From positions 1 to 57,379 of the forward strand of contig UQIE01000014.1 in NCBI GenBank assembly GCA_900541065.1: a DNA stretch of 57,379 nt, written 5' to 3'. The stretch is from an uncultured Collinsella sp. GTDB lineage: Bacteria > Actinomycetota > Coriobacteriia > Coriobacteriales > Coriobacteriaceae. Below the pieces are notes generated by a model that had not been told where the DNA came from, made no database searches, and saw only the letters and a list, made by a program, of their open reading frames with translations. The stretch's first letter is position 1. Every line of letters starts with the position of its first letter. Positions 43,229-52,691 of this stretch are shown piece by piece. The translations under genes and the position numbers were made by a program.

Positions 43229-44563
43229 ATGAAACCTATCGTCGCCGTCGTCGGACGCCCCAACGTGGGCAAGTCCACGCTCGTTAACCGCCTGGCCCAG
43301 ACCTCGGACGCCATCGTCCACGAGTCCCGCGGCGTCACGCGCGACCGCTCGTATCACACGGCCGATTGGAACGGCCGCGAGTTCACCATCGTCGACACGG
43401 GCGGTATCGAGCCGCTCAAGAGCGACGATGTCTTTGCAACGTCCATCCGCGACCAGGCGCTCGCCGCCGCCGAGGAAGCCGCCGTCATCCTGTTTGTGGT
43501 CGACGGCCGCACCGGTGTCACCGAGGAGGACGAGTCGGTCGCCCGCATGCTCAAGCGCTGCGACAAGCCGGTCTTTCTGCTGGTGAACAAGCTCGACAAC
43601 CCCGATCGCGAGAACGACAGCATCTGGGAGTTCTATTCGCTCGGCATCGGCGAGCCCACGCCACTCTCGGCCCTGCATGGCCATGGCACGGGCGACCTGC
43701 TCGACGATATCGTGGCCCTGCTTCCGGAAGAAGAGGACGAGATCGCCGACGAGTTCCCCGATGCGCTGAACGTGGCCATCATCGGCCGCCCCAACGCCGG
43801 TAAGTCCTCGCTGTTCAACCGCATCCTGGGCGCCGACCGCTCCATCGTCTCGAACATCGCCGGCACAACGCGCGACGCCATCGACACGGTCGTCGAGCGC
43901 AACGGCAAGCACTACCGCATGGTCGATACCGCGGGCATCCGTAAGAAGAGCACCGTGTACGAAAACATCGAGTACTACTCCATGGTCCGTGGCCTGCGCG
44001 CCATCGACCGCGCCGACGTGGCGCTACTCGTCGTCGACGCCTCCGTGGGCGTCACCGAGCAGGACCAAAAGGTCATGGGCTTGGCCATCGAGCGCGGCTG
44101 CGCCGTCGTGGTGCTGCTCAACAAGTGGGACCTGCTCGACGACGACCGCAAGCGCGAGGCCTGCATGGAGACCGTCGACCGCCGTCTGGGCGTCATGGCT
44201 CCCTGGGCCCAGTATCTGCGCATCTCGGCCCTGACCGGCCGCAGCGTGGAGAAGATCTGGGCAATGGTCGACGCCGCCGAAAAGACGCGCTCGCAGAAGA
44301 TCAGCACCTCGCGCCTCAACACGTTCCTCACCGACCTGCGCGAGTTCGGTCATACCGTGGTGGACGGCAAGCGCCGCCTGCGCATGCACTACGTGACCCA
44401 GACGGGCGTCAACCCGCCGACGTTCACGTTCTTCGTCAACCATAGCGATCTGGTCAACGACACCTACCAGCGCTACGTAGAGAACCGCATGCGCTCGACC
44501 TTCGATTTTGCCGGCACGCCCATTCGACTCTTCTTTAGGAAGAAGGAGCAAAAGGATGCATAA
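43229..44563 (+). CDS. der: ribosome-associated GTPase Der
   Basis: 444 residues with two tandem G domains (GRPNVGKST near residue 8 and GRPNAGKSS near residue 185, each with DTxG and NKxD motifs) and a C-terminal KH-like domain (RLRMHYVTQTGVNPPTF). Essential for 50S assembly. AAAGGAGAGC box before ATG 43229. Its stop overlaps the plsY start. Confidence 0.96.
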   Translation: MKPIVAVVGRPNVGKSTLVNRLAQTSDAIVHESRGVTRDRSYHTADWNGREFTIVDTGGIEPLKSDDVFATSIRDQALAAAEEAAVILFVVDGRTGVTEEDESVARMLKRCDKPVFLLVNKLDNPDRENDSIWEFYSLGIGEPTPLSALHGHGTGDLLDDIVALLPEEEDEIADEFPDALNVAIIGRPNAGKSSLFNRILGADRSIVSNIAGTTRDAIDTVVERNGKHYRMVDTAGIRKKSTVYENIEYYSMVRGLRAIDRADVALLVVDASVGVTEQDQKVMGLAIERGCAVVVLLNKWDLLDDDRKREACMETVDRRLGVMAPWAQYLRISALTGRSVEKIWAMVDAAEKTRSQKISTSRLNTFLTDLREFGHTVVDGKRRLRMHYVTQTGVNPPTFTFFVNHSDLVNDTYQRYVENRMRSTFDFAGTPIRLFFRKKEQKDA

Positions 44564-45239
44564 TCCGATTCTGCTGACCGCCATCTGCGCCGTGGTCTCG
44601 TTCTTTATCGGGGCGATTCCGTTTGGCCTGATCTTGGGCCGCGTGTTCAACCACACCGACATTCGCAAGGCGGGTTCCGGCAACATCGGCACCACCAACG
44701 CCCTGCGCGTGGCCGGCCCCAAGGTGGCCGCGCTCACCCTGCTGCTCGACTGCCTTAAGGGCGCCATCTGTGTCCTTATCGCCCGTCCGCTCATCGCGGG
44801 CGTGGGCTATGGCTTCCCCGTAAGCATCATGGCGCCCGGAGCCCCCGGCGATTGGATGCTCGGCGTCATTTGCCTGGCAGCGGTGTGGGGCCATATCTTC
44901 TCGCCCTACCTCAACTTCCATGGCGGCAAGGGTATCGCGGTTGGTCTGGGTGTCATCCTCGCCTGGTACTGGCCCATTGGCCTGTCGCTGCTGGGCATGT
45001 TTATCGTGGCCGTCGCCATCACCAAGTTTGTGTCGGTGGGCTCGCTTGCCGCGGCCATCGGTCTTCCCATCGCCGCCTGCGCGGTCTTTCCGTACAGCAG
45101 CCTGGGACTTAAGTTTTGCATGACGCTAATCGGCATCACCGTGGTGTGGGCCCATCGTGCGAACATCAAAAAGCTCATGACGGGTAAGGAGTCCAAGCTC
45201 TCGTTTACTAAGCGCGTCACCGAGCCCGACGATAAGTAG
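44556..45239 (+). CDS. plsY: glycerol-3-phosphate acyltransferase PlsY
   Basis: 227 residues, about five membrane segments. GSGNIGTTNALR, HGGKGIAVGLG and the N-terminal FFIGAIPFGLILGR match the three conserved loops of PlsY, which acylates glycerol-3-phosphate from acyl phosphate. An insertion of about 20 residues lies in the second periplasmic loop. Overlaps der by eight bases and precedes gpsA by nine. Confidence 0.94.
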   Translation: MHNPILLTAICAVVSFFIGAIPFGLILGRVFNHTDIRKAGSGNIGTTNALRVAGPKVAALTLLLDCLKGAICVLIARPLIAGVGYGFPVSIMAPGAPGDWMLGVICLAAVWGHIFSPYLNFHGGKGIAVGLGVILAWYWPIGLSLLGMFIVAVAITKFVSVGSLAAAIGLPIAACAVFPYSSLGLKFCMTLIGITVVWAHRANIKKLMTGKESKLSFTKRVTEPDDK

Positions 45240-45248
45240 GAGAGAGTC

Positions 45249-46256
45249 ATGAATGTTGCGCTGATTGGCTCCGGCTCCTGGGGAACCGCCGTCGCCGGCC
45301 TTGCCGCCGCGCGAACCGAGCGCGTGACCATGTGGGCCCATAGCGAGCAGACGGCCGCCGGCATCAATGGCGAGCACTGCAACCCCCGGTATCTGGTGGA
45401 CTACGAGCTGCCCGGCAACGTCGTCGCCACGACGGACCTGGCGCAAGCGCTCGACGCCGCCGACGCCATCATCTTTGCCGTGCCCTCCACACACCTGCGC
45501 AGCGTATGCCATCAGGCAGCGCCCTTCATCGCCGCCGACACCCCGGTGCTCTGCCTTACCAAGGGCATTGAGCCCGAGTCCGGCCTGCTCATGAGCGAGG
45601 TCATCGCCAGCGAGATCGGCAACGAGCGGCGTGTGGCGGCCCTCTCGGGCCCCAACCATGCCGAGGAGATCTGCCGCGGCGGGCTTTCGGCCGCCGTCAT
45701 CGCCAGCGAAGATCCGCAGATAGGGGAGACCTTTAAGGACCTGCTCCTGTCCACGGCATTCCGCATCTACCTGTCGCAGGACATGACCGGTGTCGAGGTC
45801 TGCGGCGCCATGAAAAATGTCATCGCCATCGTGTGCGGCATCTCCGCCGGTTCGGGCGCAGGCGACAACACGCTCGCCCTCATCATGACGCGCGGCCTGG
45901 CCGAGATCAGCCGTCTGGTGCACGCCCGCGGCGGTCAAGCTATGACTTGCATGGGGCTTGCAGGCATGGGCGACCTCATTGCCACCTGTACCTCCGAGCA
46001 TTCGCGCAACCGCACCTTTGGTTACGAGTTTGCCCACGGTGTTTCGCTCGACGAGTACCAAGCGCGCACGCATATGGTGGTGGAGGGCGCCGTCGCGGCC
46101 CGCAGCGTCAGCGAGCTCGCCCGTTCACTGGGCGTTGACATTCCGCTCACCTTTGCCGTGGAGCAAACGCTCTACAACGGTGTTACTTTGGATAGGGCGC
46201 TCGAGATTCTTACCGACCGCGTACCCTCCCAAGAGTTCTACGGACTCACCGACTAG
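45249..46256 (+). CDS. gpsA: NAD(P)-dependent glycerol-3-phosphate dehydrogenase
   Basis: 335 residues. GSGSWGTAVA near residue 7 binds the cofactor; LSGPNHAEEI, CGAMKNVIAI with the catalytic Lys, and GLAGMGDLIATC are conserved. Makes the glycerol-3-phosphate used by PlsY next door. GGAGAG box upstream. Confidence 0.95.
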   Translation: MNVALIGSGSWGTAVAGLAAARTERVTMWAHSEQTAAGINGEHCNPRYLVDYELPGNVVATTDLAQALDAADAIIFAVPSTHLRSVCHQAAPFIAADTPVLCLTKGIEPESGLLMSEVIASEIGNERRVAALSGPNHAEEICRGGLSAAVIASEDPQIGETFKDLLLSTAFRIYLSQDMTGVEVCGAMKNVIAIVCGISAGSGAGDNTLALIMTRGLAEISRLVHARGGQAMTCMGLAGMGDLIATCTSEHSRNRTFGYEFAHGVSLDEYQARTHMVVEGAVAARSVSELARSLGVDIPLTFAVEQTLYNGVTLDRALEILTDRVPSQEFYGLTD

Positions 46257-46274
46257 TGCAGAAAGGCTACTACC

Positions 46275-46946
46275 ATGGGTTCCATTAAAATCGCTCCGTC
46301 CGTCCTCTCGGCCGACATGGCCAACCTCAAGGGCGAACTCGACAAGATCGCCGGTGCCGACTACGTGCACTTCGACGTAATGGACGGCCACTTTACCGGC
46401 AACCTCACCTTTGGCGTTGACATCCTCAAGGCCGTCAAGCGTTCCACCGACGTGCCGGTCGACGCGCACCTCATGGTGTCGAACCCCGACGAGACGGTCG
46501 ATTGGTACGCCGACGCCGGTGCCGATATGATCACGGTACACTACGAGGCCTCCACGCACCTGCACCGCACGCTCACCCATCTACAGCAGCGCGGCATCAA
46601 GGCCGGCGTGGTGCTCAACCCCGCCACCCCCGTGTGCGTGCTCGAGAGCATCATCGACGTTGTCGATATGGTGCTGCTGATGAGCGTGAACCCCGGCTTT
46701 GGCGGCCAGAGCTTTATTCCCGGTACCATTGCCAAACTGCACGAGCTCAAGGCCATGTGCGAGCGCTACGGCGTGTCGCCCATGATCGAGGTCGACGGCG
46801 GCATCTCTTCCAAGAACATCGCCGAGGTCGTCAAGGCCGGCGCCAACGTGCTCGTGGCCGGTTCTGCCGTATTTAAGTCCGAAGATCCCGCTGCCGAGGT
46901 TGCGCTGCTGCAGAAGCTGGGCAACGAGGCCGCACAGGAGGCATAA
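46275..46946 (+). CDS. rpe: ribulose-phosphate 3-epimerase
   Basis: 223 residues, a TIM barrel of the pentose phosphate pathway. APSVLSADMANL, HFDVMDGHFTGNLTFG, DAHLMV, NPGFGGQSFIP and EVDGGIS are all present with the metal-binding His and Asp residues. The usual VPN after GHF reads TGN, a small deviation. Seven bases before the cysteine desulfurase gene. Confidence 0.95.
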   Translation: MGSIKIAPSVLSADMANLKGELDKIAGADYVHFDVMDGHFTGNLTFGVDILKAVKRSTDVPVDAHLMVSNPDETVDWYADAGADMITVHYEASTHLHRTLTHLQQRGIKAGVVLNPATPVCVLESIIDVVDMVLLMSVNPGFGGQSFIPGTIAKLHELKAMCERYGVSPMIEVDGGISSKNIAEVVKAGANVLVAGSAVFKSEDPAAEVALLQKLGNEAAQEA

Positions 46947-46952
46947 ACCCTT

Positions 46953-48131
46953 ATGACCGCAGGTCAAAACCGCATACCCGTGAATCTTGACTATGCCGCC
47001 TCGACGCCAATGCGCGCCGAGGCGCTCCTTGCGCAGCGCGAGTACGACGACAGCGAGCTTGCCGGCGTCAACCCCAACTCGCTGCATTCGCTCGGCCGCA
47101 AGGCTGCCGCGCGTCTGGAGGTTGCACGTCGCGAGATCGCCCGCAGCTTTGGCGCGCGCGTCCGCCCGTCCGAGATTGTACTGACCAACGGCGGCACCGA
47201 AGCCAACCAGCTGGCGCTGCTCGGTCTTGCCGAGGGCGCTCGTCAGCGCGATCGCAAGCGCGATCGTGTAATCGTTTCGGCCATCGAGCACGATTCGATT
47301 CTGGACAACCTGCCGTTGCTGCGTGCCGCCGGCTTTACCGTCGACCTGGTGCAGCCCTGCCACATGGGCTACATTGAGCCTGCCGCGCTTGTCGAACTGC
47401 TAGGCGACGACGTGGCGCTCGTGAGCATCATGGTTGCCAACAACGAGACCGGCGTGGTGCAGCCCATCCGCGAGCTTGCCGCGGCCACGCACACCGTTGG
47501 CGCCCTGTTCCACACCGATGCCATCCAGGGGTATCTGCATATTCCGCTCGATGTCACCGAGCTGGGCGTCGACGCCATGTCCGTCGCAGCCCACAAGATT
47601 GGCGGTCCCGTGGCATCTGGCGCACTCTACCTTAAGAGCCGCACGCCGCTGCGCCCGCGCATCTTTGGCGGCGGACAGGAGGCCGGTCGTCGTGCCGGCA
47701 CGCAAGACCTGCGAACGCAGCTCGCCTTTGCCGCTGCCGCCTCGTCTCTGACGCCCCATGTGGCTCAGGAGCGCGCGAAGCTGCAAGCCCTTTCCGACAA
47801 GCTCTACGCCACGCTTACGGCTCATCCGCGTATTCATGCCACCATGGGCGACTACGCACAGGCCGATCGCCTGCCGGGCATGGTGTCGATCTACGTTGAT
47901 GGCATGGACTCCGAGGAGCTCATCGTCAAGCTCGATGCCGCCGGCTTTGAGGTTTCGGCCGGCTCGGCGTGCTCGAGCGGCAGCATGGACCCGAGCCATG
48001 TGCTCAGCGCCATGGGCATTGGTCGCGAGCAGGCACTAGGTGCACTGCGCATTTCCTTTGACGACCGCGTGAATCCGGACGATCTGGACGAGTTTGCCCA
48101 GACGCTGCTCTCGATCGTAGGCGCCGCATGA
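46953..48131 (+). CDS. cysteine desulfurase (NifS/IscS-like)
   Basis: 392-residue PLP enzyme that takes sulfur from cysteine. TNGGTEANQLAL, ANNETGVVQPI, SVAAHKIGGPVASGALY with the PLP-binding Lys, and SAGSACSSGSMDPSHVL with the catalytic Cys loop are intact. The lack of an adjacent scaffold gene leaves open whether it serves iron-sulfur clusters or tRNA thiolation. The stop overlaps the next start by four bases. Confidence 0.9.
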   Translation: MTAGQNRIPVNLDYAASTPMRAEALLAQREYDDSELAGVNPNSLHSLGRKAAARLEVARREIARSFGARVRPSEIVLTNGGTEANQLALLGLAEGARQRDRKRDRVIVSAIEHDSILDNLPLLRAAGFTVDLVQPCHMGYIEPAALVELLGDDVALVSIMVANNETGVVQPIRELAAATHTVGALFHTDAIQGYLHIPLDVTELGVDAMSVAAHKIGGPVASGALYLKSRTPLRPRIFGGGQEAGRRAGTQDLRTQLAFAAAASSLTPHVAQERAKLQALSDKLYATLTAHPRIHATMGDYAQADRLPGMVSIYVDGMDSEELIVKLDAAGFEVSAGSACSSGSMDPSHVLSAMGIGREQALGALRISFDDRVNPDDLDEFAQTLLSIVGAA

Positions 48132-48937
48132 TCATCGCGGAACTCGAGCGTGCACTGCTGGCACGCTATCCTAAGACGGACGCCGAACCATGGGACCACG
48201 TAGGCTTATCCGTAGGCGACCCCGACGACGAGATCCGTGGCGTAGCCTGCGCGCTCGATGCCACCAGGGACAACGTGCAGCGCACCTTGGAAGCCGGAGC
48301 CAACGTGCTGCTGACGCATCATCCCATATACATCAAGGCACCCGAGGCCTTTTGTCCGGCGGATGCCACACGACCCCAGTGCAGTGCGGCCCTCTACGAG
48401 GCTGCCCGCTGCGGGGTGAGCATTATCTCGCTCCACACCAACCTGGACCGCTCGCACGAAGCCCGTGTCTGCCTGAGCAAGCTGCTGGGTGCCGCACCCG
48501 TGAGCTCACTGGAGCACGTGGACGACCCCGAGGCCACCGGCCTGGGCGCACTTGCAACGCTCAACGACCCGTGCACGCTGCGCGATCTTGCCACCCGTGC
48601 CGCCACGGCCTTTGGCAGCGACCCGCGTGTGTGGGGCAAAGCTGATCGCCCGTGCCGCACCGTCGCCATTTTGGGCGGCTCCCTGGGCGACTTCGGAGAG
48701 CTCGCCATCGCCGCGGGCGCAGATGTTGTCGTGACGGGCGAGGCGGGCTACCACGTGGCGCAAGACCTTGCCTTGCGCGGGCTGCCGGTGATCTTGCTCG
48801 GCCACGACCGCTCCGAGGAGCCGTTCGTTGATATATTGATGAACTCTGCAGTTGACGCCGGGGCCGACCCCCGTCATGCGATTAAAATACTGAACCCTTG
48901 CCAATGGTGGACTGTGACAAAAGGAGAGAACTTATGA
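48128..48937 (+). CDS. Nif3-like dinuclear metal protein (DUF34)
   Basis: 269 residues. WDHVGLSVGDP, VLLTHHPIYIK with the metal-binding His pair, SLHTNLDRS and the late GHDRSEEPF segment match the Nif3/YbgI family, proposed to be a GTP cyclohydrolase I type 2 or metal chaperone. In this group it commonly precedes a zinc-ribbon coiled-coil gene, as here. Four-base ATGA overlaps on both sides. Confidence 0.9.
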   Translation: MIIAELERALLARYPKTDAEPWDHVGLSVGDPDDEIRGVACALDATRDNVQRTLEAGANVLLTHHPIYIKAPEAFCPADATRPQCSAALYEAARCGVSIISLHTNLDRSHEARVCLSKLLGAAPVSSLEHVDDPEATGLGALATLNDPCTLRDLATRAATAFGSDPRVWGKADRPCRTVAILGGSLGDFGELAIAAGADVVVTGEAGYHVAQDLALRGLPVILLGHDRSEEPFVDILMNSAVDAGADPRHAIKILNPCQWWTVTKGENL

Positions 48938-49653
48938 GCGCCGGCGCTACGCTACTCAAGCTGCAACAGATCGATTTGGAGCTCGCCCGCAACAAGAGCG
49001 AACTTGCCAATATGCCGGAGCTCAAGGAGCTCGCTTCCAAGCGCAAGACCTACGTTAAGCTCAAGGCCGAAATGACCAAGCTCTACGCCCAACGCAAGGA
49101 CCTGGATATTGAGCTCGACGATCTCAACACCACCGAGATCCAGACCAATAACGCCATCGAGGCCGCTAAGAAGCGCCACGTTGACGGCTCCGACTACCGC
49201 GAGGTACAGGACCTGGAAAACGAGCTCGCCACCCTGGCCAAGCGCCTGGACAAGATTGAGCACACCCGCAAGGATGTCGTTGTCGCCCACAAAGAGGCGC
49301 TCGACCGCGAGACCCGCGCGCAGGCCATCATCGCCAAGTTCGAGGAGGGCGTGAAGGCCGATACCAAGGCCGCCCGCGCCAAGGCTGCCGACCTGCAGGC
49401 TCAGATCGAAGCCGCCACTAAGGACCGCACCGCTCTTGCCGCCACGCTGCCGGCCGACGTGCTCACCGACTACGAGCGTCTGCTCAAGCAGTTCCGCGGC
49501 TTGGCCGTCGAGACCATCCAGGGCAACATCCCCACGGTCTGCCACACCGCGCTGCAGGCATCGTCCATGAGCGACCTCAACCACGACGGTAGCGAGATTA
49601 CGCACTGTCCGTACTGCCACCGCCTCCTGGTGCTCCCGAGCAAGGAAGCCTAG
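48934..49653 (+). CDS. coiled-coil protein with C-terminal C4 zinc ribbon
   Basis: 239 residues. Residues 5-185 form a long helical coiled coil rich in Lys, Glu, Ala. The end has TVCHTAL and HCPYCHRLLVLPS, most of a C4 zinc ribbon; the first CxxC is reduced to a single Cys followed by His, so metal binding may use a His. Members of this family (PF02591) occur beside Nif3 genes; role not settled. Confidence 0.82.
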   Translation: MSAGATLLKLQQIDLELARNKSELANMPELKELASKRKTYVKLKAEMTKLYAQRKDLDIELDDLNTTEIQTNNAIEAAKKRHVDGSDYREVQDLENELATLAKRLDKIEHTRKDVVVAHKEALDRETRAQAIIAKFEEGVKADTKAARAKAADLQAQIEAATKDRTALAATLPADVLTDYERLLKQFRGLAVETIQGNIPTVCHTALQASSMSDLNHDGSEITHCPYCHRLLVLPSKEA

Positions 49654-49655
49654 CG

Positions 49656-50870
49656 ATGACGGCGGCATCCAACAATTCAATGCAACTTGAGGGAAAAACG
49701 ATCCTGCTGGGCATTACCGGCGGGATCGCCGCCTATAAGTCGTGCAATATCGTGCGCCTGCTGCAAAAGCGCGGCGCACGTGTCAAAGTCGTTATGAGCG
49801 AGCATGCCACGGAGTTCGTGGGCCCGCTCACGTTCCGCGCGCTCACCAATGAGCCGGTCGCGGTTGGGCTATTCGACGACCCGTCTGACCCCATCCACCA
49901 TATCTCGCTTGCGCAGGAGCCCGATCTGGTGGTCGTGGCGCCCGCGACGGCCAATATCATCGCCAAGATGGCCAACGGCATCGCCGACGACCTCATCTCC
50001 ACCACGCTGCTTGCGACACCGCGGCCCGTCGTGATCGCGCCGGCCATGAACAATGGCATGTGGAAGGCGCCGGCGACGCAGGCCAACATGGCCACGTTGC
50101 GCGACCGCGGCGTTCACGTGGTGGGACCCGGCAGCGGCTACCTTGCGTGCGGCGACGTGGACACGGGCCGCATGAGCGAGCCCGAGGACATCGTCGAGGC
50201 TGTCTGTGAGGTGCTCAACCCCGTGCCGCAAGACCTGACGGGCAAGCGCATCGTCATCACCGCCGGCCCCACGCACGAGCCGATCGACCCGGTGCGATTC
50301 ATTGGCAACCGTTCTTCGGGCAAGATGGGTATCGCCCTGGCGGGGGAGGCCGCACGTCGCGGTGCCGCCGTCACGCTCGTGCTGGGACCGACATCGCTCG
50401 ACGTTCCCCGCGGTGTGGAGTGCGTGCACGTACAGACCGCCTCAGAAATGCTCAAGGCAGCGCTGAGCGCCTTCCAGACGGCCGACGCGGCCATTTGCGC
50501 CGCCGCCGTCGCCGACTACACGCCGGCGGCCCCGGCGGACCATAAGCTCAAAAAGGCCAACGAGCGCCTGGATCGAATCGAGCTCGTCGAGACCGTTGAC
50601 ATCTTGGCCGAACTTTCACGCCAAAAGGGCGATCGCCTCGTAATCGGCTTTGCAGCCGAGACCGATAACGTCGTGGAGTACGCGCAGCACAAACTTGCCC
50701 GCAAGGGTTGCGATGCGATCATCGCCAACGATGTCTCGCGCGCCGATTCGGGCTTTGGAACCGATACCAATAAGGCCTGGATTGTAAGCACAGCAGGAAC
50801 GCAAGAACTTCCCGTGCTGACAAAACCCCAGCTCGCAGATACAATTTTGGACTTGCTCAAAAATAATTAA
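49656..50870 (+). CDS. coaBC: bifunctional phosphopantothenoylcysteine decarboxylase/synthetase
   Basis: 404 residues for two steps of coenzyme A synthesis. The N-terminal flavoprotein half has GITGGIAAYK, APATANIIAK and APAMNNGMW with the catalytic residues; the C-terminal synthetase half has TAGPTHEPIDPVRFIGNRSSGKMG and AAVADYTP. Ends the core block; tRNA-Pro follows after 80 bases. Confidence 0.95.
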   Translation: MTAASNNSMQLEGKTILLGITGGIAAYKSCNIVRLLQKRGARVKVVMSEHATEFVGPLTFRALTNEPVAVGLFDDPSDPIHHISLAQEPDLVVVAPATANIIAKMANGIADDLISTTLLATPRPVVIAPAMNNGMWKAPATQANMATLRDRGVHVVGPGSGYLACGDVDTGRMSEPEDIVEAVCEVLNPVPQDLTGKRIVITAGPTHEPIDPVRFIGNRSSGKMGIALAGEAARRGAAVTLVLGPTSLDVPRGVECVHVQTASEMLKAALSAFQTADAAICAAAVADYTPAAPADHKLKKANERLDRIELVETVDILAELSRQKGDRLVIGFAAETDNVVEYAQHKLARKGCDAIIANDVSRADSGFGTDTNKAWIVSTAGTQELPVLTKPQLADTILDLLKNN

Positions 50871-50878
50871 AAAAGTTC

Positions 50879-50908
50879 TTGCACAAGTCCAAAGTTTCGG
50901 GTTAATAT
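50879..50908 (+). promoter_or_regulatory. promoter of tRNA-Pro
   Basis: TTGCAC at 50879-50884 and TAATAT at 50903-50908 with an 18-base spacer, about 42 bases before the tRNA. Confidence 0.55.
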
Positions 50909-50950
50909 ACTCCCTGTTGCGAGCGAGAGCAGAGCAACAAGCAAAAGCTT

Positions 50951-51027
<77 letters not shown>

Positions 51028-51037
51028 GAAGTTTGCA

Positions 51038-51066
51038 GGTCAGGCACCTAGTGCTTGACCTTTTTT
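51038..51066 (+). terminator. terminator of tRNA-Pro
   Basis: GGTCAGGCAC (51038-51047) pairs with GTGCTTGACC (51051-51060) through one G-U pair, then six T. Confidence 0.88.
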
Positions 51067-51069
51067 GTT

Positions 51070-51114
51070 TTAAGCAATTGCTTAATTTTGATTAAGCAAC
51101 AGGGTGCCTATAAT
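51070..51114 (+). promoter_or_regulatory. palindromic operator-like site with promoter boxes
   Basis: TTAAGCAATTGCTTAA at 51070-51085 is a perfect 16-bp palindrome; a third half site, ATTAAGCAA, follows at 51091-51099. TATAAT at 51109-51114 lies 15 to 17 bases behind TTGATT or TTTTGA. It looks like a repressor-controlled promoter, but no clear gene starts downstream on this strand. Confidence 0.45.
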
Positions 51115-51494
51115 CTACCTACGCGTTAATCGCCTTTTGCGGCTACTTGTGCGTTTTGCACGCGCTTGAGCCGATTTAATAACGCGATATGAATCTACAT
51201 ACGCGTAGCTGGTATACAGCCGAGTACAGGCTGTATCTATCGCGGCGATTTACGCAGATATGGCGACTGTAACGAACTAGTGTGTCGCTGTATTTATTCC
51301 AGCAGCTCACTTGATCTGTGGACAAGTGAGCGGTTACAACAAAACGCCAACCAGGATGGACTCCATACGAGGATGCCGCAAAGGTAATGGCGGGGAAGTG
51401 CGGCAGGCGCTCTGAGAGCCGCTGTATGACCCCATGTCTCCTTAACTCGATAATTTGTGTTTCAAGCCACGAATCGGTCGAGCAATTGCCAAAA
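51115..51494. other. gap, possibly a small transcript
   Basis: A 28-codon frame starting with ATG 51189 and ending near the CTG TAA at about 51273 is the only start with modest appeal, and an 8-bp hairpin (ATACAGCC with GGCTGTAT) lies inside it. A longer leftward frame has no ribosome site and looks like chance. No gene is claimed. Confidence 0.35.
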
Positions 51495-51524
51495 GAAAGG
51501 CCCATGCAGGATTGCACGGGCCTT
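51495..51524 (-). terminator. terminator of the leftward surface-protein genes
   Basis: AAGGCCC (51497-51503) and GGGCCTT (51518-51524) enclose a second stem, TGCA with TGCA, around GGAT. Read leftward it is followed by TCTTTTGG. It lies 20 bases past the inferred end of the first prepilin-like gene. Confidence 0.7.
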
Positions 51525-51543
51525 ACATCAGATCAAATTTGAG

Positions 51544-52542
51544 CTAGAAGCACCAAACGGGGCAGACGCAATACGAGTACCCCGCGTAGTCGGCGTACGT
51601 CGGGTCGCCGCTGCTGTCGACATTGAGGAAGTAGTAGGAGTTGCTCGGATTCACCGAGCGCTCCCACCAACTGCTGCCAATCTTCAGACAGGCATTAACA
51701 GAATAGTTCTCCGTCACCTTGCCTTTGAAGGCCTCGTACTGGGTGCCCTCGGAGGAAGTCCAGGGATAGGATGCCCAATAGGAGGTGGGGGGCGATCTCA
51801 GAGTAGCTGAGCAGGAACAGCTTGTCCGAGGTAGCCGTCACGGCGGCGTTCTTGTTCTCATCACCGCCCCCGACATTGTTCGATAGCTTTTTGACGGCCT
51901 TCACCTTGGACTGGAAATCGGAGGGCATCAGATTCCAGATCTTGCCGGAGTTCATTTTCTGACGGAGTTCAGACTTCTCCCAACCGCCGGCGTTGGTGTC
52001 AATCGCGTTCATGGGGGACCAAATGCCCGTCGTGGTGGTGAGGAACGTGAGGCCCGCCTTGCCGGATCCGCCTGCAGGGTCATCATGATTGATGCCGATA
52101 ATGCGGTAAGTCAGCGTCTTGCCATCGGTGAGCTTCATCGAGAACTCGGTGCCGGCATCCATCGCGGCCTTCGCCTTGGCGTAGGCGGGCGACACCTCGC
52201 CCTTGGCGGCGATGTCCTCGGCAACTGCCTTCTGCTCACCGAGGGTCCAGTCCTTCGCGTGTCCTTCGCGTCCTTGGCGAGCGCCGCCTGGACGGTCGCG
52301 GAACCCGCGCCGTTACCGCTGCCGGAACCGCTCGGTTCCCAAGTCCCACCTGCTGTCCCGTTTACCAATACTCCCGCCACCGTGTTGAACTGGTTCCTGA
52401 TTGCCGACGAGACCCAAGGGCCGGCTATCATCACAACCAGGACGATAATCGCGATGACCAGAACGTACTCGATGGCTCCTTGGCCTCGGAGGCGGGTATT
52501 CCTAGGAGATACCCACCCCCCGAAGGTTAATTGCCGCTGCAT
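51544..52542 (-). pseudogene. prepilin-like surface protein with DUF6273 domain, out of frame at two repeats
   Basis: From ATG 52542 leftward: a short basic leader, then RGQGAIEYVLVIAIIVLVV, a class III (Flp/Tad) prepilin signal with cleavage expected between Gly and Gln and Glu at +5. After a Gly/Ser linker the frame breaks at a tandem 11-bp repeat (52250-52271); removing one unit gives KDAKDWTLGEQKA and opens into a DUF6273 domain (GWEKSELRQKMNS, DKLFLLSYSEI). A run of six C on the coding strand (51787-51792) breaks it again; one fewer C lets it run to the family-like end CVCPVWCF at 51544. Either switchable or decayed. Confidence 0.7.
52250..52271. repeat. tandem 11-bp repeat in the DUF6273 gene
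   Basis: Two exact copies of GTCCTTCGCGT (plus strand). The unit is not a multiple of three, so gain or loss of one copy changes the reading frame; one copy is in frame. Confidence 0.85.
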
Positions 52543-52691
52543 GCATATGCGACACTCCCTTCGCATGGGGATTGATATTGCATGCAGAGCGTACGTTAAA
52601 GCGAACCGACTAGCCCGTAACGTGCCGCTGAGGCAACGGCGGCACGGGTGCCCGCGCCACATAAACTGCTTGCCGTTTTGTTTCTTCAGAC

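Noticed and set aside
51176..51517. 113-codon minus-strand frame left of the prepilin-like genes
   Set aside because: No ribosome site, and it overlaps the strong terminator of the leftward genes; composition looks random.
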